From an uncultured Tateyamaria sp. (GTDB lineage Bacteria; Pseudomonadota; Alphaproteobacteria; Rhodobacterales; Rhodobacteraceae): a DNA stretch of 64,000 nucleotides. The notes beneath the pieces were generated by a model that was not told the origin of the DNA, ran no database searches, and saw only the letters and a program-made list of their open reading frames with translations. The stretch is taken from NCBI GenBank assembly GCA_947501275.1, contig CANMVD010000003.1:417720-481719 (forward strand). The letters are read 5' to 3'. Every line of letters begins with the position of its first letter. The first letter of the stretch is position 1. The position numbers and the translations under genes are program-made. Below are positions 9,990-17,403 of this stretch, one piece after another.

Positions 9990-10729
9990 CATCATCCCGT
10001 GGGCGCGCCCGGTTAGGCTTGCTGGTGCCCTTTACCAACACAAACTTTGAACCTGACATGGCTCTGATGTGTCCGGGCGGCATCTCGCTGCACACCGCCC
10101 GGATGGGCGGCTACGACGAAGATGAGATCCCCGACGCAGCCCAGATGCAGGGCTTGGGCGCGGCGGAGCTTGACGGACCATTGGCCTTGCTGATGGGGGT
10201 AAAACCGGACGTTGTGATCTATGGCTGCACCTCGGCCACGCTGACCCATGGCCCTGCCTTTGATCGCGCTTTGGCGGCACGCATATCTGCGCAAAGCGGT
10301 GCCAAAACGGTGACCGCAGCGGGCGCTCTGGTGCATGCCTTGGAAACACTCGGCGTGCGCAAGATTGGATTTGCTTCGCCCTACGTGGCGGGCATCAACG
10401 ACATGGCTGTGGCGTTCCTGGAGGACCAGGGTTTTGTCAGCGTTCAGCGGTCCGAAGTCAACGAGACGCTGGACAATACAGGACAAGGAGCGCTGAGCCC
10501 GGAAGACGTCTATGCACTGGGCAAACGCGCAGACCACCCGGATGCCGAAGCCATCGTGCTGTCATGCACGGATATGCGCAGCGTCGAGGTGCTCGCGCGG
10601 CTGGAGGCCGCCATACAAAAGCCGGTCATCAGCTCCAACCAGGCGATCCTGTTTCAGGCGCTCAGCCTGCTGGGGGTCCCCGACGCCGTGCCGGGCTTTG
10701 GCCGTTTGCTCGAAAGGACACGGACATGA
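9986..10729 (+). CDS. Maleate isomerase / arylmalonate decarboxylase-like (Asp/Glu racemase superfamily)
   Basis: A 247-residue protein of the two-cysteine Asp/Glu racemase superfamily. The first catalytic-type cysteine is in YGCTSAT (about residue 77) and the second in LSCTDMRS (about residue 192), the placement seen in maleate cis-trans isomerases and arylmalonate decarboxylases. The LGLLVPFTNTNFEPD N-terminus also matches that group. Possible reactions are cis-trans isomerisation of a maleate-like diacid, decarboxylation of a malonate, or racemisation of a hydantoin; having both cysteines argues for isomerisation or racemisation over decarboxylation. It is coupled to its neighbours by 4-base overlaps. 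Confidence 0.8.
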   Translation: MTSSRGRARLGLLVPFTNTNFEPDMALMCPGGISLHTARMGGYDEDEIPDAAQMQGLGAAELDGPLALLMGVKPDVVIYGCTSATLTHGPAFDRALAARISAQSGAKTVTAAGALVHALETLGVRKIGFASPYVAGINDMAVAFLEDQGFVSVQRSEVNETLDNTGQGALSPEDVYALGKRADHPDAEAIVLSCTDMRSVEVLARLEAAIQKPVISSNQAILFQALSLLGVPDAVPGFGRLLERTRT

Positions 10730-12060
10730 CATTTGACGAGATTGCCGCCTTTGCCCTTGGCGATTGCGCCGTTCCCGACAGCGCGCTTGAGATGGCCGCA
10801 ACCTTGCTGATCGACACGTTGGGAGTGGCCGCGGGGGCCAGTGACATGCAAGCAGGCGTGTTGGCACGCAATCATGCGGTGCGGTTTCAGGCCGCCGGGT
10901 CCGCAGATGATGCCGCCACCCTTCTGTTCGATGGACGCAGCGCTTCTTTGACAGGTGCGGCATTCGCGGCGGCCACGCAAATCGACAACCTAGACGCCCA
11001 TGACGGCTACAACCCGACCAAGGGGCATATCGGTTGCGCTGTGGTGCCCGCGCTGTGTGCCTTTGCCCAGCACATGCCGGATCTGAGTGCGCGGGATGCC
11101 TTGGTTGCCTTGGCGATGTCCTATGAGATCTCTGCTCGGGCTGCGATCGCTTTGCATGCTTCGGTACAGGACTATCACACGTCCGGTGCGTGGAATGCAC
11201 TTGGGGTCGCGGCCCTTGGGTGTCGGTTGCGCGGGCATTCCAGCGACACGCTGCGTCATGCCCTTGGCATCGCCGAATACCACGGCCCCCGCAGCCAGAT
11301 GATGCGCGAAATTGCGAACCCGACGATGTTGCATGACGGGTCCGGCATGGGTGCCTTGGTTGGGATGATGGCCGTTGTCATGGCGCAGGATGGATTTCAG
11401 GGCGCGCCTGCCATTACTGTCGAAGCTCCCGATGCCGCACAACACTGGGCTGATCTGGGACGGCTTTGGACGATCGAACTCAACTACATCAAACCCTATC
11501 CGATCTGCCGTTGGGCCCATGCTGCGATTGATGCTCTTGATCAACTGATGCGCGGGCATGATCTGCTGCCCGACCAGATTGAGCGGGTCGACGTGCGTAC
11601 ATTTGCGCAGGCCGCCGCCCTTTTTCCCGGCATGCCCCAAACATCTTCGCAGGCCCAGTATTCGCTGCCATTTGCCCTCGCGACCCGACTGGTGCACGGC
11701 ACAATTGCGCCCGAGCATATTCAGGGCGCTGGCTTGAGCGATCCCCATGTTGCCGCCGCGTTGGACAAGATCTCGGTGAGCGAAGACAAGCGCCACTCCG
11801 ACCGTTTCCCGTTAGGGCGCTGGAGCGATGTGACGGTGCATACTGCGGATGGGCAAGTTTTACATTCAGGTGATGTTCACGCCAACGGCGGCCCCGAAAT
11901 GCCGGTGTCTCTGGATGAGGTCGAGGCAAAGTTTCATGTCATGGCCGCCTGCCTGCCAGACGCGCGACGACACGCGTTATGGGGGCAGCGCGCCCGCTTG
12001 CTGGAGCCTCACGCCAAGTTCAGCGAACTGCTGGATCTGATCCAAGAGCCACCCGCATGA
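10726..12060 (+). CDS. MmgE/PrpD family protein (2-methylcitrate dehydratase-like)
   Basis: About 444 residues, typical of MmgE/PrpD. The ATG at 10726 overlaps the previous stop, as with other genes of this operon; an upstream in-frame extension to 10564 lies inside the previous gene and is rejected. The NLDAHDGYNPTKGHIGCAVVPA segment carries the conserved D/H/G cluster of the family, and HDGSGMGALVG and NYIKPYPICRWAH follow. Members dehydrate 2-methylcitrate, decarboxylate cis-aconitate or epimerise iminodisuccinate. A 2-hydroxy acid dehydrogenase gene follows here, and a citryl-CoA-lyase-like gene faces it on the other strand, so a tri- or dicarboxylic (citrate-like) intermediate is likely. 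Confidence 0.85.
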   Translation: MTFDEIAAFALGDCAVPDSALEMAATLLIDTLGVAAGASDMQAGVLARNHAVRFQAAGSADDAATLLFDGRSASLTGAAFAAATQIDNLDAHDGYNPTKGHIGCAVVPALCAFAQHMPDLSARDALVALAMSYEISARAAIALHASVQDYHTSGAWNALGVAALGCRLRGHSSDTLRHALGIAEYHGPRSQMMREIANPTMLHDGSGMGALVGMMAVVMAQDGFQGAPAITVEAPDAAQHWADLGRLWTIELNYIKPYPICRWAHAAIDALDQLMRGHDLLPDQIERVDVRTFAQAAALFPGMPQTSSQAQYSLPFALATRLVHGTIAPEHIQGAGLSDPHVAAALDKISVSEDKRHSDRFPLGRWSDVTVHTADGQVLHSGDVHANGGPEMPVSLDEVEAKFHVMAACLPDARRHALWGQRARLLEPHAKFSELLDLIQEPPA

Positions 12061-13016
12061 CCCGCGTTCTGCTGCACAACGACAAGACGGACAATATGGC
12101 GGCAAAATTGCGCGCACGCTGTCCCGGCGCACAAATTGAAACGTGCAACACCTATGCGGAGCTGCCTGACAAAATCCGCACCTTTCGTCCGGATGCCGTG
12201 TACACGGTCCGCTTTGCCGGAACGCCGGCCTATCCCCGTGCTGCCCTGTTCGGCGACGATGGCCCGGCATGGATTGCAAACGGCGGTGCGGGGACCGATC
12301 ACTTTGGGTCATGGGACACATCCCGCGTCACCGTCACCAATGCGGCGGGCGTGGCTGCGGACATGATGGCTGAATATGTGATGGGCGGCTTTTTAAATTT
12401 CACCTTGGATGTGCCCGGATTGCAGGCAGACAAAACGGCACGACGCTGGCAAATACGCACGGTGCGCCCGTTGAAAAGTCAAACACTGCTGATTGTCGGC
12501 CTTGGTCATACTGGACGTGCGATTGCGTCGCGGGCCAAGGCGTTTGGAATGCATGTCCTTGGCACGCGCGCGCACCCTCAGGACATGCTCAATGTGGATG
12601 AAGTTCACCCATCTGACGCACTGCCCTCCTTGATGGGACGAGCCGATTTCATCGCGGTTTCAACACCTTTGACACAGCACACCCAGGGGTTGATTGGGCG
12701 CTCGGCCTTTGCCCGGATCAAACCGGGCGCGATCTTGGCTGATGTGTCACGTGGCGGCGTTGTCGATCAAGCTGCCATGTACGCGGCCTTGCAGGATGGT
12801 TCTCTTGCTGCGGCCATTGTCGACGTCTTCGAAACAGAGCCGCTGCCAACTGACAACCCCTTGTGGGATCTGGAAAATGTCATTCTGTCCCCGCATTGCT
12901 CGTCTGTCTACGACGGGTGGGAGGAGGCATCCTTTGATCTGTTTCTCACAAACCTTGAGCATTGGATTGCGGCACGACCCTTGATGAACGTTGTCAATCC
13001 TGATCGGGGTTATTAA
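12057..13016 (+). CDS. D-2-hydroxyacid dehydrogenase (NAD-dependent)
   Basis: A 319-residue Rossmann dehydrogenase of the D-isomer-specific 2-hydroxyacid family. The nucleotide site is GLGHTGRAIASRAKAFGM (about residues 146-163). The catalytic triad is visible as the arginine in DVSRGGVVD, the glutamate in VFETEPLP and the histidine in SPHCSS. Members such as glyoxylate/hydroxypyruvate reductases interconvert a 2-oxo acid and a D-2-hydroxy acid. In the operon it could reduce the 2-oxo acid made by the aminotransferase. The ATG at 12057 overlaps the upstream stop. It is the last gene of the plus-strand cluster. Confidence 0.87.
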   Translation: MTRVLLHNDKTDNMAAKLRARCPGAQIETCNTYAELPDKIRTFRPDAVYTVRFAGTPAYPRAALFGDDGPAWIANGGAGTDHFGSWDTSRVTVTNAAGVAADMMAEYVMGGFLNFTLDVPGLQADKTARRWQIRTVRPLKSQTLLIVGLGHTGRAIASRAKAFGMHVLGTRAHPQDMLNVDEVHPSDALPSLMGRADFIAVSTPLTQHTQGLIGRSAFARIKPGAILADVSRGGVVDQAAMYAALQDGSLAAAIVDVFETEPLPTDNPLWDLENVILSPHCSSVYDGWEEASFDLFLTNLEHWIAARPLMNVVNPDRGY

Positions 13017-13030
13017 CCGCACCAGCGGTT
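13015..13030. terminator. Short hairpin at the end of the TRAP/hydantoinase cluster
   Basis: A perfect 6-bp stem (AACCGC with GCGGTT, loop ACCA) overlaps the dehydrogenase stop and is followed by GTTTGGGGG. It lies between convergent genes, so it may help end transcription, but the T-tract is weak. Confidence 0.35.
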
Positions 13031-13094
13031 GTTTGGGGGATCCGATTCACCTGTCAGGGTACGGATCGTCGCGGGTAAATCGCCGGCAAACACC

Positions 13095-13886
13095 TCAGGA
13101 ATCGTCGATGGGATTGGGCCCGGTATAACGCCAGCGGTAATGTGGTGGGGTCGGGCCTTTGTTGCGCCCGCCTTGCTGTTGTTGTTCCCATGCATGGGCC
13201 AGAATGCCCACCGAGCGTGAGAGGCAAAACAGCCCACGTGCCAACGGGGCAGCAAATCCCAACTCGGCAAAAATCACGGCTGTGGCACCATCGATATTCA
13301 TGGGCACGGGCCTTCCCTTTTCCTGTGCCAACGCGTCTTCGATGCCGGTCGCAATGCTGGCGAAACGCCCGGACACAACGCCATCACCTGCGGCCTGCCT
13401 CACGAGATCCAGAAGACGGGGGGCACGCGGGTCCTTGGGTGTGTGAAACCGGTGTCCAAAACCGGGAACATACTGGCCATGATCTATGCGCCATTGCTTC
13501 AGAACACGCGGCATTGCATCCAATCCAGCCTCGTCAATGGCCGTATAAAGTGCCACAGCTTGCTCTCCTGCACCGCCGTGAACGTCATCCAGCATGTTCA
13601 CGGCCGATGCCATCGCCCCATTCAACCCCACCCCGCAAGTCACTGCCATGCGCGCAGCTGCAATCGACGGGGCTTGCGGGCCATGATCAACAGCAGAGAC
13701 AAGGGCGGCCTCGAGCAAACTGGCCTCGAGGGGCGACGGCAGATCGCCGCGCGTCATAAACCAGATCATTTGCGGGAAACTCACCGCGCCAATCAGATCC
13801 TCAATGGGGCGACCGCGCATTCGGATTTGGCCCGGCGCCATGTCGATAATCTCTGTTTGCCACCAATCGCTGACATCGCTGCTCAT
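13095..13886 (-). CDS. Citryl-CoA lyase / citrate synthase-like protein (short form)
   Basis: A 263-residue protein with only the catalytic core of citrate synthase; full citrate synthases are about 430 residues. The three catalytic positions are visible: His103 in DDVHGGAGE, His145 in GFGHRFHTPKDPRA and Asp199 in NIDGATAVIFAELG. Short homologues of this type are annotated as citryl-CoA lyases, which split citryl-CoA to acetyl-CoA and oxaloacetate. Its start overlaps the stop of the CoA-transferase gene upstream by 4 bases, so one enzyme could load CoA and the other cleave. It converges on the hydantoinase/MmgE cluster. Cleavage of a substituted citryl-CoA instead of citryl-CoA itself is possible. 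Confidence 0.8.
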   Translation of the reverse strand: MSSDVSDWWQTEIIDMAPGQIRMRGRPIEDLIGAVSFPQMIWFMTRGDLPSPLEASLLEAALVSAVDHGPQAPSIAAARMAVTCGVGLNGAMASAVNMLDDVHGGAGEQAVALYTAIDEAGLDAMPRVLKQWRIDHGQYVPGFGHRFHTPKDPRAPRLLDLVRQAAGDGVVSGRFASIATGIEDALAQEKGRPVPMNIDGATAVIFAELGFAAPLARGLFCLSRSVGILAHAWEQQQQGGRNKGPTPPHYRWRYTGPNPIDDS

Positions 13887-15076
13887 ATCACGCCCTCCTC
13901 GGCGAGGGCGGTAATGTCATCGGGTGACAAACCCATCTCCTGCCATATCGCCATGTTTTGTGCCCCCAGCTCGGGCGGCGGCGTTTCAACTTGCAACGCA
14001 GCACCATCCAGTTTGAGACCCGTTCCCACAACAGAGATGTCGCGCCCGATGCCGGGAACATCCGCAAAGTGCTGCACCAAGCCTCTGTCGGCTACTTGCG
14101 GGTGATTTAGGATGTCCGGCACGCTCAAGACAGCACCTGCTGGCACGCCGATGGCATTGAGTGCGCGGGCCAAATCCCGGGCAGACCACGAAACCAGCGC
14201 CTCTTCGATCAAAGCGCGCAAGGCGAACCGATTGCGTTTGCGATCCTCGCGGGTGCGGAACTCCGGGGCGTCACGCAGATCCGCCAGACCAAGGAAATCC
14301 GTCAATTGCACCCACTGCTCATCTTTGTTTGCGGCAATGTTGATCGGCCCATCCGCCGTTTGAAACGTACCGGATGGGGCGGATGTGGGATTCTCGTTGC
14401 CGTGGGGGGCCGGATCAGCATCGGCAATCAGGTGGTTGGAAACCACCCAGCCCATCGTCGCCAACACGCTTTCCAACATCGAGCAATCGATAAATGCCCC
14501 GCGCGGGCGCCCGTTTAGAGCAGCCGCAATGGCAAAGGCGGCCGTCATCCCGCCCACCGTATCCGCCACTGGAAAGCCCGCCCGCAGTGGCGCACTCTCG
14601 GCGTCACCAGTGACCGACATAACTCCGGACACCCCCTGAATGATCTGGTCATAGGCCGGACGATCCACCCATGGCCCGGTTTGGCCAAATCCCGAAATGG
14701 CGCAGTAAATCAGGCGTGGATAGGCCGCGCGCAAGGTTTCATGATCCAAGCCAAGGCGCTGCATCACGCCGGGGCGAAAGTTCTCGACAACCACATCCGC
14801 ACTGGCACAAAGCTGCAGGAACAGGCCCTTGCCGCGTGGATCCTTGAGGTTCAGCGTCACAGACTGTTTGCCTGCGTTCTGGGCCAGAAAGGACACGCCC
14901 ATGCCCGCCTTGTTCAATTCCGGGTCGGCCCCGAGTTGGCGGGCCAGATCGCCGCGACCGGGGGCCTCGACCTTGATCACCTCGGCCCCCATATGCGCCA
15001 GTTGGTGACAGCAAAACGGCCCGGCCAGAACGTTTGTCAGATCCAACACACGGATGCCATTCAGCGGGGCGCTCAT
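13883..15076 (-). CDS. Class III CoA-transferase, CaiB/BaiF family
   Basis: A 397-residue CoA-transferase. The start at 15076 begins MSAPLNGIRVLDLTNVLAGP, the standard family N-terminus; an in-frame extension to 15178 has no such match. Family features are HMGAEVIKVEAPGRGD, NAGKQSVTLNLKDPRGK, VVVENFRPGVMQRLG and the active-site region RGAFIDCSMLES near residue 200. The enzyme moves CoA between carboxylic acids in the cytoplasm. The coupled downstream gene is a citryl-CoA-lyase-like protein, so the acceptor may be a citrate- or citramalate-like acid. It is transcribed away from the ABC1-kinase operon. Confidence 0.88.
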   Translation of the reverse strand: MSAPLNGIRVLDLTNVLAGPFCCHQLAHMGAEVIKVEAPGRGDLARQLGADPELNKAGMGVSFLAQNAGKQSVTLNLKDPRGKGLFLQLCASADVVVENFRPGVMQRLGLDHETLRAAYPRLIYCAISGFGQTGPWVDRPAYDQIIQGVSGVMSVTGDAESAPLRAGFPVADTVGGMTAAFAIAAALNGRPRGAFIDCSMLESVLATMGWVVSNHLIADADPAPHGNENPTSAPSGTFQTADGPINIAANKDEQWVQLTDFLGLADLRDAPEFRTREDRKRNRFALRALIEEALVSWSARDLARALNAIGVPAGAVLSVPDILNHPQVADRGLVQHFADVPGIGRDISVVGTGLKLDGAALQVETPPPELGAQNMAIWQEMGLSPDDITALAEEGVI

Positions 15077-15415
15077 TCTGACCTGTCCCCAGACCAACGA
15101 GCGGCAGAGGGCAGGTCCATCAAAATTCGAGAGTGCGACATGTGCGGGAGGGTAGTTGCAAAGTAGCCATCGATCCAACGGAAAAGCCCATCTCGTTCTC
15201 CAAAATAGCTAGGTCACTTTTTGCATCGTAGATGTCAGTACGACGCGCATAACCATTGCAGGCGCATGCAGCATCTACCAGTCGATCGTGCCTGCACGTG
15301 AACCACTATCAAGCCGTTGAAGCAAGGAAGCATTCCGCTTCATCAGCAGAATTGGTCGATTGATTTCGGCCGCGTAAGGGATACCTCTGATCCAACCAGA
15401 GCAGACAATGATCAT
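15077..15415. other. Divergent intergenic region, 339 bp
   Basis: It separates the minus-strand CoA-transferase operon from the plus-strand ABC1-kinase operon and must carry both promoters. No gene, tRNA or clear operator was seen; the short frames in it show no family traits. Confidence 0.4.
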
Positions 15416-16744
15416 ATGACCCGAAATCCAACGTCATCCCGTCCCATTGCCGTTCCGACACGTGCCCTCGCCCGTGCGGGGCGGATGGGTGCGATGGCGG
15501 CAGGAGTTGCGGGCAATATGGCTGTGAATGGGCTGCGCACATGGGGGCGCGGCGACCAGCCCCGCACCCGCGATCTGTTGCTCACCCCGGCAAACATGCG
15601 CCGTATTGCCGACGAGTTGGCCAAGATGCGCGGCGCGGCGATGAAGCTGGGCCAGTTGATGTCGATGGACACCGGTGACATGCTGCCGCCTGAACTGGCG
15701 GACATCTTTGGACGACTACGTGCGGATGCGGATTTCATGCCGCCACGCCAGCTGCGTGAGGTGTTGCGCAGTGAATGGGGACAAGACTGGCACCGTCACT
15801 TTGCGCAATTCGATGTGCGCCCCATTGCGGCCGCGTCCATTGGGCAGGTGCACCGTGCCCGGCTTAAATCGGGGGAGGTTCTGGCCATCAAGGTCCAGTA
15901 TCCCGGGATTGCACAAAGCATCGACAGCGATGTTGCCAATCTGGGGCGTTTGATCCGCCTGTCCGGTTTGTTGCCCAAGGGGTTTGATATCGCCCCTTAC
16001 CTGGATGAAGCCCGCGCGCAATTGCACGAAGAAGCGGATTATGCTGCCGAAGCAGGCCATCTTGTACGATTTCGGTCGCTGCTGGAGGGGGAAGAGCGGT
16101 TTGTCATTCCAGAGTTTTATGAGCCTCTCTCCACATCGCGGATTCTGTCGATGTCTTACATCAAATCAGCCCCGATCGAAGATCTGACGGACGCGCCGCA
16201 AGAAGACCGCGATCAGGTCACATCGCGCCTTATCGCGTTGATGTTGCAGGAGCTGTTCACATTTGGCGTCATGCAGACGGACCCCAATTTTGCCAATTAT
16301 CGTTATATGGCGGAGTCAAAGCAGATCGTCCTACTGGATTTTGGCGCGACCCGTCATCTGCCGCCGTCCTTGGCACTCCAGTGCCGCACGTTGATAAAAG
16401 CCGGTATCGCACAGGACCGTGATGCCGTGTCGCGGTGTTTGTGCGAAATGGACCTTGTGCCCGCCTCGACCGCGGCCCACCATCGCGCGCGGATCGAGGA
16501 TATGGTGCATATGGTGTTTGAGGGAATAACCAACACAGACGTGGTCGATCTGGGCCGCTCGGATCTGTCTGCGCGTTTGCAAAAGGCCGGACAGGCCTTG
16601 GCCGAAGATGGCTTTGTACCCGAACCCATGCCACTGGATCTGCTCTATGTGCAGCGCAAGGTGGCTGGAATTTTCCTTTTGGCCGTAAGATTGCGCGCCC
16701 GGCTTGGCATCCGCGGCCTGCTGGCGGATCACGGGATCACATGA
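15416..16744 (+). CDS. ABC1/AarF (UbiB-like) atypical kinase family protein
   Basis: About 442 residues. The ABC1 family KxGQ motif is seen as AAMKLGQLMSMD (about residue 80), then the alanine-rich nucleotide loop PIAAASIGQVHRA, the catalytic lysine context EVLAIKVQYPG, the HEEADYAAEA helix and the metal-binding VLLDFGATRHLP. The TDPNFANY loop replaces the more usual ADPHPGN. Family members support ubiquinone biosynthesis or other lipid-linked processes and have ATPase or kinase-like activity. The ATG at 15416 is chosen over an in-frame extension to 15317 because homology begins there. The stop overlaps the ABC ATPase start, tying it to the exporter genes. Confidence 0.85.
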   Translation: MTRNPTSSRPIAVPTRALARAGRMGAMAAGVAGNMAVNGLRTWGRGDQPRTRDLLLTPANMRRIADELAKMRGAAMKLGQLMSMDTGDMLPPELADIFGRLRADADFMPPRQLREVLRSEWGQDWHRHFAQFDVRPIAAASIGQVHRARLKSGEVLAIKVQYPGIAQSIDSDVANLGRLIRLSGLLPKGFDIAPYLDEARAQLHEEADYAAEAGHLVRFRSLLEGEERFVIPEFYEPLSTSRILSMSYIKSAPIEDLTDAPQEDRDQVTSRLIALMLQELFTFGVMQTDPNFANYRYMAESKQIVLLDFGATRHLPPSLALQCRTLIKAGIAQDRDAVSRCLCEMDLVPASTAAHHRARIEDMVHMVFEGITNTDVVDLGRSDLSARLQKAGQALAEDGFVPEPMPLDLLYVQRKVAGIFLLAVRLRARLGIRGLLADHGIT

Positions 16745-17403
16745 CGGCACTGCTGGAATTTGAAGGGGTCGAGAAGTCCTTCGCCTCGGCAGATGGACCT
16801 GTGCCCGTTTTGCGCGGGATTGATCTGACATTGGAGCGGGGCGAAACGCTGGCCCTGACAGGCGAATCCGGGTCCGGCAAAAGCACGCTGTTGCATCTGG
16901 CCGGTGGTCTGGACATTGCCGATGCAGGCCACGTGCGGGTGGACGGTGCTGACCTCACCGTTATGGGCGACACGCAACGTGCAGCCTTGCGCCGCTCGGA
17001 CGTCGCCGTTGTGTTCCAACAGTTTAACCTGATCCCGTCCTTGAATGTCGCTGACAACATCGCCTTTCAGGCCCGGCTTGGTGGGGATGCGGACACGGCG
17101 TTGATCGCGCGACTTTCAGACCGGTTGGGATTGAACGGTCAACTGCGCAAATACCCCGAGGCCCTGTCGGGTGGGCAGCAGCAGCGAGTTGCGATTGCCC
17201 GCGCGATCGCCGCGCGCCCACGCCTGTTGCTGGCGGATGAACCCACCGGAAACCTCGACGAAGACACTGCGGCAGAAGTTATGTCGGAAATGCTGGATCT
17301 GGTGGCGGATACAGGTGCTGCTTTATTGGTCGTGACCCACTCTCCGGCGATTGCCGGGCAGATGGAGCGGCGCGTCCACTTGCGCAGCGGGCGCGTGCAA
17401 TGA
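16741..17403 (+). CDS. ABC transporter ATP-binding protein, LolD/MacB type
   Basis: A 220-residue ABC ATPase. The Walker A motif is GESGSGKST (about residue 41), the Q-loop is in VFQQFNLIPSLNV, the signature is LSGGQQQR and Walker B is LLLADEPTGNLD, the last being typical of the LolD/MacB/FtsE group. It overlaps the FtsX-like permease gene by 4 bases and would power it at the inner membrane. Members act in lipoprotein release, export or mechanotransmission and not in solute import. The AttH-like exported protein downstream fits an AttEFGH-type system. Confidence 0.93.
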   Translation: MTALLEFEGVEKSFASADGPVPVLRGIDLTLERGETLALTGESGSGKSTLLHLAGGLDIADAGHVRVDGADLTVMGDTQRAALRRSDVAVVFQQFNLIPSLNVADNIAFQARLGGDADTALIARLSDRLGLNGQLRKYPEALSGGQQQRVAIARAIAARPRLLLADEPTGNLDEDTAAEVMSEMLDLVADTGAALLVVTHSPAIAGQMERRVHLRSGRVQ

